Assembly: GCA_029532625.1 (NCBI GenBank)
Contig: JARFXM010000011.1
Coordinates: 2,666,001-2,730,000, forward strand
Length of the DNA: 64,000 nt
Reading direction: 5' to 3'
Source of the DNA: Lomentospora prolificans
Taxonomy: Eukaryota; Ascomycota; Sordariomycetes; Microascales; Microascaceae
Part shown: positions 12,456 through 23,994 of the stretch, one piece after another
Layout of the letters: each line of letters opens with the position of its first letter
Numbering within the stretch: position 1 is the stretch's first letter
Position numbers and translations under genes: made by a program
The notes under the pieces: generated by a model
Told to the model about the DNA's origin: nothing
What the model saw: only the letters and a program-made list of their open reading frames with translations
Databases searched by the model: none

Positions 12456-15178
12456 ATGGAGACGCAGACCTCACGGTTCGCCGCTCCACGCCGCGTCTTC
12501 ACGGCACCTGTCCCCTCCACACGACAGCCCTCATCGTCCTCTGCCCCAGGTTCCCCTGGAAGTGTCGAAACTCTCTATAACCATCCAAACGCCAAAATCA
12601 TCGCTTTTACAGCCACCGCTCGCGCGGTCCCAAGGAGTCCGACCAATGGCGCTTCGACCGAAGAAGATCAGGGCACGCTCTCTTGGTCATCGCAATTAGA
12701 ACGGACAATCGCAGTCGGTAAGTTGCGCGCGAGTCCAAATTTTGTCTCACCTTAATCCCGAGTAAATACTCGCGGTCGATCTGTCGTTGCTAACCCTGGG
12801 GGGTGTTTTTTTTTTTCGTCTCCTCTCTAGGGACTTTTCGGATATACCGCGCACCAGGATCCGTTGCCTTCCTCAACTGCGGATCCGCTCTCCAGCCGAT
12901 ATTACCCAAGAGCCAATGCTGGTGCATCGAGGAAGACTCGAGCAAATTCGTACTGCAGATTCGAAAACCACAATATTGGCGGATCGAGCTCCCTGTCGTA
13001 GATCGTGAGGATAGGGAACGGGCTTTTCTACTCCGAGAAATCTTTGACCAGGTTCTACTCTTCGAAAAGACGCGGTGCCCCTTCAAGCGCTCGTTTACGG
13101 TGAAGCTCCCTGAGCCTCCGCAAACACCGGTAAAGAAGAAACCATGGACGCCCGTTCGAAGATCCTTCGTACCTATACGGGCATCCGAGTCACCCGAGAC
13201 GCCGCCTACGCCGATATCTGTCAGGTCATTGATGAGGCCGGCCTTCTACGAACCTAAATCCGCTACATCCACCTCACCCGGCCCAATCCAGACTCCTACA
13301 AAGAGCTCGAGATATAAAGAGGCCGAAAGTACAACTCCCACAGTACCGGAGTCCTCGAACGAAACTGATTTCTCGGATGAGAAGCTCACAATTGAAGGGT
13401 CGTCTCCCACGACGGAGACTTGCAAATCTAGGGCCTCGGATGGATCCACTACAGTGAACCTGGAGACGGCTGCACAAGATGTATTACCTGTGTCTTCAAC
13501 TAGCGATCTCGACGCGAAGGAAGGTGATGGTGCCGAGGGGGTCTTGGACAAGTCCTATGAGGCTAGTCAACCGGACGCGCCCGAAACCACGACCGATGAC
13601 AACGACCCTGAACCTACGCCCGAACCGGCAAACGAAACACTCCGAGCTGAGACACCAGTCAAGGTGAAACAGGTCGTGTCAGTCATCGAGGAACGCATCG
13701 CCGAGGAACCCACACCTCCACAATTGGGACCGAATACTATTGCAACGCCAGAGACAATGCTGGAGAAGCCACGCCCCGGAACGCCAACACCGCAAGCGGC
13801 GACGAGAGCATCCCGCACTATAGCACCAGATTTCCGCTCAGCAACGATGAAGATGGGAGTGTTGACGCCCACTACTCCCTTGACGGCTATTCCCAGGTTT
13901 GACACGCGGACGCCAGAACCTGTCTCAGCGTATGAACCACTACAATCCTTAAATCCGCACTATGCATCAGAGCCGAACATGAGGCAGACTCAACCGCCAT
14001 TCCCCGAGAACGATATTACGACTTACGCAGACGCTACCCTAGACAAGGATGAGGCCGAGGCTCCAGTCGAAGCTGAAGCGCCCGTGTTCGAAGCTGGGTT
14101 CGATGAAGTCCACGAAGGCTCCGGTCAGGGCGGTAATACCCTAACGAAGCGAAAGCTACGACGCGGTTTCGCGGCAGCTCGGAGTGTGACGGCGCCGCCA
14201 CACCTCACTTTAATTACATCTCCGCCCTCCAAAACATTACCAAAGATCGATGCGGCGACCACTACGCAAGACCCTGAAGAGTACAAAGACGCATCGGAGA
14301 AATCCGGCACGGTGTCACCAACAGAATCCTCCGATTCGTTCCATAGCGTGCGGGCGTGGCAGTCGCCTATTACTCCGCCAGTGACGTCGCTGCCCGACAC
14401 GCAGAATGCAGGGCCGCTGATGTTTCCGTACCCACATGACAATATTGTCATGCCTGATCATGTTACTCATCAGCGCGATATCTCAGATCTAACGGTTACG
14501 CCTGATACCCGATGCACATGGGACGCCATTTCCATCTCATCCAGCGGTGCCTCACAGCTGAGTGCCATCACGGCGCCCGATCAAAGTCTAGACCCGATTG
14601 AGGAGTGCGGCAAGTCCAACGCTTCCGAAGACGGGGCATGCTATACCACGGCGATGAAGAAAGATAGACCAGCGCTACGACACCGATCTACCGCCAGCAT
14701 ATCCACGAACAGGGCCCTCTCCCCTCTGCCGCCACCCGCCACACTCTTCTCCCCGCCTCAATCTCGGGCGCTGGTTACGGCAGCGCCTCCGCGACAGCAG
14801 AAGCGCACGCGGATGGACGTTCTTCGCAGGATGCCACTCACTATTGTAGCCAAAACATGCGAGGTTCTGCTTGGTCCGCCGGCATATCTCGTCACGCTGA
14901 TGCTCCAGGTGGCGTCCAAGATTACGGCGGGAGAATGGCGCGGGATGGTCTTCGGCTTGGGTGAAGGCGGCGAGAAGATCCCGGTCCAGTGGGACTACTC
15001 GGACGGAGACGGCGATCTCGACTGGGACAGCGATGAGGATCTCGATTTCGTCACGCCGATGACGGGCGAGGAGGAGGAAGAGACTCGTGAGGCGGGGAGC
15101 AGCGATGATGATGAAACTAAGGATAGCAAGAATACCAGCGATGAGGACGATACGGGACGGACGTTGGGCGTGGACTAG
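12456..15178 (+). CDS. INP1: Inheritance of peroxisomes protein 1 (Inp1)
   Basis: Exons 12456-12717 and 12831-15178 give 869 residues. The conserved Inp1 region is at the N-terminus: YNHPNAKIIAFTA, then the splice-crossing VGTFRIYRAPGSVAFLNCGS and CWCIEEDSSKFVLQIRKPQYWRIEL (about 40-150). The middle (about 160-740) is long, Pro/Ser/Thr/Glu-rich and probably disordered. Near the C-terminus a hydrophobic stretch (TCEVLLGPPAYLVTLMLQVA) is followed by an acidic Asp/Glu tail. In yeast, Inp1 is a peripheral peroxisomal protein that tethers peroxisomes to the cell cortex through Pex3 and retains them in the mother cell. The ATG at 12456 starts the conserved reading; the leader before it is pyrimidine-rich. 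The long disordered middle is typical of filamentous fungi, where the protein is larger than in yeast. Confidence 0.88.
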
Positions 15179-16590
15179 CGGTATGATGGATGGCTCAGCG
15201 CATGGGTAAAAAAGCCGCTGAGTGTGTACTACCATTGTAAAAATCGACGGACGGGGCAAGTGCCGCCGGTCAGTTATGTTTTTCCTCTATTTCCGGACGA
15301 AGGCGTTTTCATTCAGGGTGCTCTCGTCATTGCAGCATTCACGGACAGCATCATGTATACCACTTTATCTTTTTTTTTTCTTATTCTTTCTTTCTCCCCT
15401 TTTATTCATGTATGGACTAGGCCAGAAACGGTAATCTTGATGTAGAAATACAAACCGATGCTAAATTATTGAAGCAAAAAGTAAGATCTGAGAATAGTGG
15501 ATGCAGACCGGCACTGATGAGACGGTTATCTCGATTGTTCCGTCCGGCTTGCGTAGATGCAGTGGCGCATTTTCTATACTTTCTAGAAAGTGATCCCGTC
15601 AGGTACGGGTCCGGGACTATTACAGTGATCTCGACCTGATCGGCTGAGGCGCCACGGTGGATAGCACAGCCAAGCTTTCGGCCTTGCGCCTCTTGGGCTA
15701 GTAGCACGGCATCGCGGCATCGCGGCATCGCGGCATCGCGAACCCCCTCTGGTGCCTCACCCCGCTCCAAGTAGATTCCACCAAATTATGCCATATGGAC
15801 GGCCAAGGCAATCAGAAAAAATGACCAGGCTCTTCATGGTGTGGATGGGTAAGCCATCCTTCTGTGGCTGGGCCGGACGCGTTTCGCATTCCTCGTACTA
15901 GAATAAAGATTGCCGCCCCGCACCACTGGCTGCGGGTGTGACACCAGCATGGAACCAAGATGAAAAAAGATTGCCAAATGCGGCATGTAGTGCTCAGGGG
16001 ATGTCTGGAAATATTAGCAGGCCAGCCCTACGTCGGCGAGAGCATCCTGGGGCGTTTTCGCATGGGTCGTGTGAGAGAAAATACGGCGAATGCGAGAGAG
16101 TATTTGTGAGGTAGCACACTAACGCAAGTTCGCCAATTGAACATGGCATATTTGATAAGATACAACTTTTAAGCTACTTCCCCGTCGCACCTGGTCAGGC
16201 GCAATGAGATCGACCGTATTCGCGCGAAAGCAATGCGATTGGCCGGTTTTGCTCCCGCATTTGCTCCTAAAATGAGGCCTTGGTGGGCCCCGAGATCCAT
16301 GATGCCGGTGGTGGCTTTCCCTTTTTGCGCCAGCTTGGCTTGTTGGGTGTGGTTTCGATGCAGATTGACGTGGGACAGAGGATGCCTCGACGGACGGGGA
16401 ATGAATATATAAAGGAGAGCTTAGCCCTCTCGATGGGAAATATGAGAGAGTATAATGGAAATGGCAGCGAGTTTTTACGTTTTGTTCTTGGCATCTATAA
16501 CCTCGTTTAATAGAAGGGAGGCTTCTTCTCTTGTGTGTAAGACCAGTTGAACGAATCTCAATCGCTGTTGTCGACCTTCCAAACCTCAAC
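15179..16590. other. Intergenic region, about 1.4 kb
   Basis: Holds the INP1 3' end (T-rich around 15367-15400), a GGCATCGC tandem repeat and the promoter of the RTA1-like gene. I found no reliable coding sequence or RNA gene. Confidence 0.55.
15708..15739. repeat. GGCATCGC tandem repeat, four exact copies of 8 bp
   Basis: Four perfect head-to-tail copies of an 8-bp unit between INP1 and the RTA1-like gene. Confidence 0.95.
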
Positions 16591-17857
16591 ATGGCGTACG
16601 GCGAATACGGTATTATGCTTCAGATCCCAAATCCAACCTGCAGGAATGGGGAATAGCAGCAAACTAACCTTGGCCGATTTTGTTCAGTGCCGGGAAGCTA
16701 CTACTTCTACGCCCCTAACAAGGGCGCTCCCATCTTCTTCGCCGTCGCTTTCGCGCTAACGGGTGCATTCCACCTGTACCAGAACATGTAAGTCGGCAGC
16801 AGCCAAGATACCACATATCCTCGGTGCGCGGGGGGAAGCTCGACGACGAGGTCCAACTAACATCCTGATTCAGCAAATACAAGTCACTCCTTCGCACCGT
16901 CTTCTTCCCCTTTTGCTCGCTGCTCTTCACCGCCGGCTTCGCGCTGAGGATATACGGGTCGCACCACTATGACAATCTCGACATCTACATCGCGAGCATC
17001 TGCATCACCTACGCAGCTCCGTACGTTTCCCTCCTCTCCACCCCATTCTCTTCTCCCATCCTCGCTATCTAGAGAAAGCGGGAGCGTACGTACTAACAAG
17101 CAGCCGAAACCACAGGCCCCTTCTCGAACTTCAAAACTACAACATCCTCGGCCGCATCCTCTACTACGTCCCCTACCACTCCCCCATCCACCCCGGCCGC
17201 GTGCTCTCCACCTTTGCCTTCATCTCCGGCATCATCGAGGCCCTCAACGGCTGGGGCGCCTCCCTGACCGCCAATCAGTCCCTCAATGAGTCCACCATGA
17301 AGACCGGTCACGCCCTCATCAAGACCTCCCTCCTCATGCAGCTCGTCGTCGCCGCCTGCTTCCTCGCCCTCGCCTGGACCTTCCACCGCCGCTGCTACGT
17401 CAACAACATCCGCGACCCGCGCGTCCAACAGCCGCTGTACACCCTCTACGCGAGCATGTGCCTCATCGTCATCCGCACCATTTACCGCGTCGTCGAGTAC
17501 TTTGGCGTCGCGAGCCTCAAGTATAACGATCCTGACTTTGATCCCATGACCATGACGCCGCTTATCCGCTACGAGTGGTGGTTTTATGTGTTTGAGGCTT
17601 CGCTTATGCTGATCAACTTGGTTATGATGAATGTGAGGCATCCGAGGAAGTGGCTGCCCGAGAGCAGCGACACGTATCTTGCTGTGGACGGCGTCACGGA
17701 GAAGGATGGTCCTGGCTGGAAGGATCCTAGGCCGTTTTTGCAGACTGTCGTCGATCCGTTTGATCTCGTGGGCATGATTAAGGGTAGTCGAGCTGGGTTG
17801 CCCACCTTTTGGTTGGAGGATGGCATCGGCGGTCCTCAGAAGGTGGAGAGCGCTTAG
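16591..17857 (+). CDS. RTA1-like seven-transmembrane protein (lipid-translocating exporter family)
   Basis: Exons 16591-16609, 16688-16787, 16874-17020 and 17116-17857 give 335 residues. Exon 1 holds only six codons plus one base. Family features: an N-terminal YAPNKGAPIFFAVAFALTGAFH, a helix with AGFALRIYGS, the APPLLELQNYNILGRI segment (usual family form: lAP.ll.A..Y..lGRi), FISGIIEALNGWGA, TLYASMCLIVIRTIYRVVEYFG, and EWWFYVFEASLMLINLVMMNVRHP. These lines fit about seven hydrophobic helices with a cytosolic tail. Yeast relatives (RTA1, RSB1, YLR046C) are plasma-membrane proteins linked to resistance to 7-aminocholesterol and sphingoid bases; the substrate here is unknown. The usual acidic residue inside the E-Y/W-x-Y/F motif (RYEWWFYVFEA) is present. 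Confidence 0.88.
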
Positions 17858-18397
17858 GAAACAGTGTATTAGTAGGTGAACGATTCCGAAACGGGTTGAT
17901 TTCGATTTTGTCGGCGCAGTCTTTTTGACGTGTTTTGGCTTCGAGGGGTTTTTTTTTTCCTTCTCTCTCCCTTTTGTCGATGGTGGGCTTGCTGTTCTCG
18001 GGATGCGGTTGTCGTTCTTCTCTCACACACGTTTACACATACTGGATACCACCTTTGATTTTATAGACTGTTTAATCTGCACTGCCAATTTCATTCTTGG
18101 TTTTTGATATTGGTATCAATACATGATAGGATAGATAATCGGTTCGGGACGCGGAAATGATGTGAAAATAAAATATTGTACAAGTTTTATCAGACATTGG
18201 CATATTGGCCGATTCTCTATCGTACAAGCTTCAAAGACTATTCCCATGATCCTTTGATTCTATGAGTCTATCCATCCACTTTCTTTTTTCTTTTTCTTTT
18301 CTTCTTTTCCTTTGAGAAAGAGTCCACGTAAATCCAGGCTCTATACCGGTTGCAACATTATCCCATTCCCCCCCCACCAATATTCCTACAAAAAGCC
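17858..18397. other. Convergent 3' intergenic region
   Basis: Lies between the RTA1-like gene (plus) and the Mtf2-like gene (minus). It is T-rich, with a CTTTTT-rich stretch near 18279-18310. No gene seen. Confidence 0.6.
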
Positions 18398-19720
18398 CTA
18401 AAACGGCAGCTCCTCCGCCTTTTCCCTCATAGAGTCCAGCACCCACGCCCTCCGCTTCTTCAGCTGCGCCACCGTAATAGGATCAAACTCGTGCATCGTG
18501 CCCAGCACCTCGGCAAACGGGCTCGCCGCGTTCTCCTCCGCCGCCACGCTCTCCAGCGACTCGACGACGGAGTCGAGCAGCCGCAGCGTCTGGCTGTCGC
18601 CCGACATGCCCGCCCTCTCCATCTCGCGGAGGAGGCGCATGACGGAGTCGCTGTCATTGTAGCGGTACCAGTAGATGGACATGAGCTCGTTGTAGAACCG
18701 CGTCGACACGCCGAGCACGTACGACGCCATGCCGAGCTCGAGGATCCGCGGGAGGACGGCGAGCGCGAGAGGCGACGTCCTCGCGAATCCGCGGTCCAAG
18801 TGGCGGAGGCCGGAGAGCAGGTGCATGGAGTACAGAGGGCCGTAGCGGTCCATGCTAAGGTCGGCCGTGGCGGACTTGGGAGGCGCGCGGACGCTCGACT
18901 TCGCCTCGGAGCCCTTCTTCTTCTTCTGCGTCTTCTTCTTCTTCTTGTCGGCATTTGTCTCGGGCTGCTCGGCGGGCTTGGGCGCGCCGATGCCCAGGCG
19001 GTCGACCATGGAGAAGACTTCCCTCTCCATCAGCTCCCACAGGTCGATGTCGGTCTTGCACGCCTGCATCTCCGCCAGCACGCGGGCCTTTTCCTCCTTG
19101 TGCAGCGCCATCAGCGCAGCGCGCTCGGCCGCCTTGGCCTCCTCCAGCTTGTGCATATCCTCCGACTCTTCGACTTGGACGGGGATGTTGGAGTACTGCT
19201 CGTCCGCGATCTCGCCCTCGGGTGTTTCCTGCTGCAGACCGAGCGCGATCTCGGCGGCACGGCGCAGGGCGGGAGGGTACATCATCAGGATATCTTCGCG
19301 GGTCCAATCCTTGTCCTCGGCTGTCTCTGCCGTCGCGGCCCCGGGCAAGATCGGGGACCGCATGGGCCCAGCCTGCTCGTCTGCGTGCAAATCGTTGGGG
19401 ACGATGCCCGACAGCGGGGCGCCAAACTGCCTCCTCCGCTTGGTGATGGAACCAAAGATCTCGTCAAACACGCGCTTCTCTGCCTCGGTCATGGTGGAGA
19501 TTTGGCGTTGCTTGCTCCTGGCCGCGGCGGCGGCTGCATCGGCCTGATCGGGGCCGAACTCAAAGGGGATGGAGTCCTCATCGGGGCGTTTGATTCGGCG
19601 TGGAGAGGAGTGTACGGGGCGGACGAGTCGCGGGAGGAGGAGCGGGCGGACGGCGCGTTGGAGGGTGCGGGTTTGGTAGAGGAAGGGGAGGAGGGTGGAA
19701 GACATTGCGCGGCGGCTCAT
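18398..19720 (-). CDS. Mtf2-like mitochondrial RNA/translation factor
   Basis: A single uninterrupted exon of 440 residues. The first 45 residues are rich in Arg/Ser/Leu with no acidic residue (RPLLLPRLVRPVHSSPRR), typical of a mitochondrial presequence. Residues about 75-150 include EKRVFDEIFGSI and the family-like PGIV/NDLH segment. A Lys-rich run of KKKKK type follows near 270. The C-terminal 150 residues carry helical repeats such as YNELMSIYWYRYNDSDSVMRLLREME and end in QLKKRRAWVLDSM, matching the fungal Mtf2-like C-terminal domain. Yeast Mtf2/Nam1 binds mitochondrial RNA polymerase and helps couple transcription with translation of mitochondrial mRNAs. The opposite strand stays open for 554 codons, but that frame lacks any domain. 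The gene is head-to-head with CMR1. Confidence 0.78.
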   Translation of the reverse strand: MSRRAMSSTLLPFLYQTRTLQRAVRPLLLPRLVRPVHSSPRRIKRPDEDSIPFEFGPDQADAAAAAARSKQRQISTMTEAEKRVFDEIFGSITKRRRQFGAPLSGIVPNDLHADEQAGPMRSPILPGAATAETAEDKDWTREDILMMYPPALRRAAEIALGLQQETPEGEIADEQYSNIPVQVEESEDMHKLEEAKAAERAALMALHKEEKARVLAEMQACKTDIDLWELMEREVFSMVDRLGIGAPKPAEQPETNADKKKKKTQKKKKGSEAKSSVRAPPKSATADLSMDRYGPLYSMHLLSGLRHLDRGFARTSPLALAVLPRILELGMASYVLGVSTRFYNELMSIYWYRYNDSDSVMRLLREMERAGMSGDSQTLRLLDSVVESLESVAAEENAASPFAEVLGTMHEFDPITVAQLKKRRAWVLDSMREKAEELPF

Positions 19721-20427
19721 CTCGAGCCCGGCTCGTTGGGTTGGTGCGAGTTGTGGTGTGGGAGTTGTGGGTTTCTACATTTGAGCTTTGCGAGCTCTTG
19801 GAAGAAAGTCGAGACTTTTTGGCGGATTTTGCAAGCTAATTTTAGTCACAATGAACACTTAGTACGAATTGGCCATGCTGTGCTGTGGTACAATGCACTT
19901 TTCCTGACGAGACACTTGATGGATGGACATGGATCGGCCAGCACAAGTAGGGCAGTTGGCTGGCACTGGCAGTCAGTAATAATACATGCACCCCACATTC
20001 ATGGGCTGGAATAAGCACATGTAACATTGTACATGAATAAATAATAATGAATTGCAGCACAATGGACAGACATTGTTACATTTATGACGCCAGCACTTTT
20101 ACCTCTTTCGAGTAGCGCGACGCGAAGTCAGCGACATTCGCGCCACTGCTGGCAGTATCCATCAAGGCACGCGCCTGAAAAGAGGATTTGAAGATTGTGT
20201 GCACTCCAGTGAGCCCCATCGTGAGGCCAAATTCACAGCCCTCCCAATTGCATTCCTAGCGACTTTTGGACACCACAGCCTTCATTCTGACTTCCTTTCT
20301 GGGATTTTCTTGATTTCTTGTGTTTTTTTCTCTTTCCTTTGTGTTGTTTAAGCATTTTTTGTATGCCCTCTACCCAAATCATAGTACAAATCATCTGCAA
20401 CCACCACATCCAAAGCCTTCCTCCACA
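19721..20427. promoter_or_regulatory. Divergent promoter region, Mtf2-like / CMR1
   Basis: About 700 bp separate the two start codons. The CMR1-proximal part is T-rich followed by a CA/CCAC-rich leader. A repeated TGGC/GCCAGC-like motif lies near 19925-19975. An upstream ATG at 20363 opens a frame that overlaps the CMR1 start. No TATA box stands out. Confidence 0.5.
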
Positions 20428-20527
20428 ATGCCAGCCGCAAGCGAAAAGCCCCTTAGCGCCTTTGAGCGCCGGCGCCTCGAGAACCGCCAAGCCAACAACG
20501 AGCTCATCAGCGAGCTCTCCGAAGTAG
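20363..20527 (+). promoter_or_regulatory. Upstream ORF overlapping the CMR1 start codon
   Basis: An ATG at 20363 opens a 54-codon frame that is out of frame with CMR1 and passes over the CMR1 ATG at 20428 before stopping at 20527. If the transcript begins upstream of 20363, scanning ribosomes that initiate here would miss CMR1. Whether it is transcribed cannot be told from the DNA. Confidence 0.4.
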
Positions 20528-22061
20528 CCTCCAAGATCCTCCCCGTGGCGCCCGCGCCGGTGCCCAAGTCCCGATCGACCGCCACCGGCAAGAGGAAGCG
20601 TTCGCCGTCGGCCCCCGCCGTCAAGCGCGAGCAGCCTGTGCGGCGCACGCGAGCCAGCGCGCGGCTCGCCGGCATCGATGCAGACAGCGAGGTGAAGAAG
20701 CTCAAGTTCGAGGAGGAGACGGCTGCCGAGGCGCAGAAGCAGGCGGCGAAGCGCATGCGCGTGAGCGGCGACTTGGTGCTGGGGGACATTGGCGTCGACG
20801 GGAAGAAGTGGGATAATGATGTGCAGGGGCTCAAGGACATGTTTAGGGGTGCGCAGCCCGGGGTGCGGACGTTTGGGGAGGAGGATGTCAAGGAGACGAC
20901 GGATGCGGTGTTGAAGAAGTTGAGGGTGAGGATGGGCGGGTTGAGCTTGTATGAGAAGTGGGTGCCGAATGGTGAGTTAGCTTCGTTCCACTTCCTTGCT
21001 TCCCCTTGAAGGCGCTTCTAATGTTTGCTTTTCTCTTTTTTTCCCCTTTAGACATCAAGCTGGTGCCGCAGCGAGTCTACAGCATGGGCTTCCACCCTAC
21101 CGAGGACAAGCCTATCATCTTCGCCGGCGACAAGGAGGGTGCGCTGGGAGTGTTCGACGCCTCCCAGGACGGACCCGAGGATGACGACGACGATCGGGAA
21201 CCCCAAGTGTCGGCTTTCCAAATCCACTCCCGCACGATATCCTCGCTCCTCTTCTCGCCCGTCGACCACAACTCGGTGTACTCGGCCTCGTACGACTCAT
21301 CCATCCGCAAACTAGACATAAGCAAGGGCGTCTCCGTGCAGGTATACGCCCCATCCGACTCGTCCGAGGACGCGCCCATCTCGGCGCTCGACATGGCCCA
21401 CAGCGACCCCAACATGGTCTACTTCTCCACCCTCCAAGGCATCGTGGGCCGCACCGACTTACGCGACCCGAAAAAGTCCGAGCAGTGGCTCCTCTCGGAG
21501 CAAAAGATTGGCGGCTTCTCTCTACACCCGCTCCAGCCCCACATCCTCGCGACGGCGTCTCTAGACCGCACCGTCAAGATATGGGACCTGCGCAAAATGA
21601 CCGGGTCCGGCCACCACAAGGCCCCGACACTGGTAGGCGAGCACGCCTCTCGGCTCTCCATCTCGCACGCAGCGTGGAGCGCAGGCGGTCACCTCGCCAC
21701 GTCGTCGTACGATGACACCATCAAGATCTACTCTTTCCCCGAAGCCGGCGGCTGGAAGGCCGGCCGTTCCTTGAGCGAAAAGGAGATGCAGCCCGCCCAC
21801 GTCGTCAGGCACAACAACCAGACGGGCCGTTGGGTCACCATCCTCAAGCCGCAGTGGCAGCAGCAGCCCAAGGACGGGATTCCCAAGTTCGTCATCGGCA
21901 ACATGAACCGCTTCGTCGACGTGTATGCGGCGGATGGAAGCCAGCTGGCGCAGCTTGGCGGCGATGGCATCACGGCTGTGCCGGCTGTTGCGCAGTTTCA
22001 CCCCACGCTGGACTGGGTTGCTGGTGGCACTGCCAGCGGAAAGCTGTGTCTGTGGATGTAG
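20428..22061 (+). CDS. CMR1: WD40 DNA damage-binding protein Cmr1 (WDR76 orthologue)
   Basis: Exons 20428-20971 and 21052-22061 give 517 residues. The N-terminal 180 residues are charged: LSAFERRRLENRQANNELISELSEVA, a basic stretch TGKRKRSPSAPAVKRE, and RRTRASARLAGI, the SARL motif typical of Cmr1. The splice joins LYEKWVPN to DIKLVPQRVYSMGFHP, after which WD repeats run to the end, with unit ends such as GVFDAS, TVKIWDLRKM, TIKIYSF and GKLCLWM. Yeast Cmr1 binds UV-damaged DNA, joins replication-stress foci with proteasome and chaperone factors, and associates with histones and transcribed genes. The ATG at 20428 in context caCAATGcc fits the conserved N-terminus. It shares a divergent promoter with the Mtf2-like gene. 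Confidence 0.93.
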
Positions 22062-23180
22062 GGCCGTGCTTCTTTCTCTACTATTTTTTTTTCCTTTTTT
22101 TTTCCCTTCCTTTAATCTTCCTTGCCAGATAGCGTTGGAGAGAGGATGAGGGTTCGGCGTCGGATGAGGTCTGCATTTTCTTCCAAAGGGGAATGGCGTT
22201 TAGCCTTGGGCCTGGCCCTGGTTTTTTTTTTTTTTTTTTTTTTTTTTTTGGTTCTTTGTTTTATGAACGGCTCATCCTTCTCGTATATCTTTGGCGTGTA
22301 TTATTATATCCTGGACCTGAGATACGAAGATAAGGTTAGCTGTACTATAACTATGTTCTCAAGAGATTCCCGTTCGTCTCCGCACCTGCTACGCACATGA
22401 TTCTACCCTCATATGGTTACTTGGGGATACACCATGCCGCACTCTCGCCTCGATTCAAGTCCATCACCGTGTTCTTTTCCATTGGGGCTATGACATGCGC
22501 CCTTGGCCTTTTGCTGGTGTGAACTTGGTTGTAAATTGAAATGGTGCTTTGTGGGGGAAGCGTTTATATATTGTGTCCTGGATGTGGATGGAGTGGTCAA
22601 TGTTGTGTTTCTGGAGATAGAGTATTCTGCCGCATTTTGCATCTCAAGTTCAAGTTGTATTCGCTGCATATTAAAGGATCAACTCGTTGCACTTACTGCC
22701 TAATACATGTGCGTGATGATTCGGGCTCGATCAGGAATGCAATAATAATATGTACACTTTCTCGTCCTTGAAGTAAGTCTTCGCGGGCCCCCGCGGGTGG
22801 TATCCTTGGCCATCAAAAGCGTTTCGATGGAGGAATATACCAAGTAGTTCTCGTCGTCTCCAGCTGACGACTTCTCCTATAGCTCTCCAAGAGTCTACCC
22901 AGACTAAATAACACGACCCATGAGACGATGCCAGCTAAGCAGCTCACACGTCCTCCGCCCCAAGCAGTCGTCTCCCGACGATTACACACAGCCAAGCTCC
23001 CAAGTGAACAAACAAAGAACATGTGAGGCCCAAAACAAGCTTTTCGCAAGTCCCTCAGCCCACGAACCACCCCAAACATCACCTTTCCCATCATCCAAAA
23101 AAGAAAAAGAAGCCTTGAATCACGTCCCATCAAAACATCAACCCTCTCCTCTCCACGAGATCCTCCATCCTCTCTCAACC
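22062..23180. other. Intergenic region, about 1.1 kb
   Basis: Holds the CMR1 3' end with a 28-nt poly(T) tract, then sequence without recognised features, and a CA/CCT-rich leader (about 22980-23180) before the small membrane-protein gene. Confidence 0.55.
22222..22249. repeat. Poly(T) tract, about 28 nt
   Basis: Uninterrupted T run 160 nt past the CMR1 stop codon. Confidence 0.9.
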
Positions 23181-23438
23181 ATGCCCTCCTTCACAACAGC
23201 ACACCCCTCCACAACCCTAACGCGCCTTCTCCGCGCCCCCTCCGACACGCCTCTACAACGCGGTGCCGAGTCCCAGCTTTATTCCCGAGCCGTCGTCGAT
23301 GAATCCTACGCCTCGGGCCTTACTTTACTCGTCTTCGCCGCCGTTGTATTCACCGGTGCCGGGTCCGTTCTACTGCTCTGGGCCGCCAAAAGATTAGGCC
23401 GGACGGGAATACCGGAACGGGATCGAAAAGAGGACTAG
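23181..23438 (+). CDS. Small single-pass membrane protein, hypothetical (85 aa)
   Basis: An intronless frame of 85 residues begins at an ATG in good fungal context (ctcaaccATGcc), preceded by a CA/CT-rich leader without G runs, as expected for an expressed gene. Residues about 46-68 (GLTLLVFAAVVFTGAGSVLL) form one clear transmembrane helix. A basic turn, WAAKRLGRTGIPERDRKED, follows, so the C-terminus is probably cytosolic (positive-inside rule). The N-terminal half is Thr/Ser/Arg-rich with two SDTP/STT-like segments and could be a targeting region. I do not recognise the family. The same frame is open upstream to 22920, but without a better start. Confidence 0.55.
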   Translation: MPSFTTAHPSTTLTRLLRAPSDTPLQRGAESQLYSRAVVDESYASGLTLLVFAAVVFTGAGSVLLLWAAKRLGRTGIPERDRKED

Positions 23439-23994
23439 ATTCCGCCAAGGAGGACGCAGGAGCCTGTATCACGCAAGGGGGGCCATATGTCAACCTTGCC
23501 AATCTTTCAAGAAACCGAGCCTATGAGGGCGATTAGCTTCTGGAACGATACTGTTTCTCTCCAAGATGCCGTCGACCGAGTCAATCTAAAAAGAGGAATC
23601 GGACGTCGGCAAAGATAATAACCGTTCAATGCTCAATCAAGGCAGCAGAAAATAAAACATCAGGTGGATTCGACACTACACTATGCACACTACACTATGC
23701 ACACACATAATTTAGCAAACAGCAGTCAATCATCTAGCCCAATTTCGTCATTAAGGCCCCCGGCGCAAGAGGCATGCAAATTACCAGAGGGAAGGCGCCT
23801 TTCTATCCCAAATCCCTCTCTTCTTATCCCGTTCTTCATAAAAGAAACTAGTATCCATACATGAAAACAACTTTCAAGCCAACCAAAGGCTGCCTCGGTC
23901 ATCCCACAGAACAAACACCTCGTAGATCCCTTCTCACCACGACTATTATTCGCGCATTCGCTTGCTCAACGGGAATCTTGACTGCTGAAGCACC
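23439..23994. other. Convergent 3' intergenic region
   Basis: Lies between the small membrane-protein gene (plus) and ATG26 (minus). A short direct repeat, ACACTATGCACAC-like, occurs twice around 23675-23705. No gene seen. Confidence 0.55.

Noticed and set aside
18350..20014. 554-codon open frame on the plus strand opposite the Mtf2-like gene
   Set aside because: It is rich in Arg, His and Leu with no domain, and lies exactly antisense to a gene with a mitochondrial presequence and family match. Long antisense frames are expected where third positions are GC-rich.
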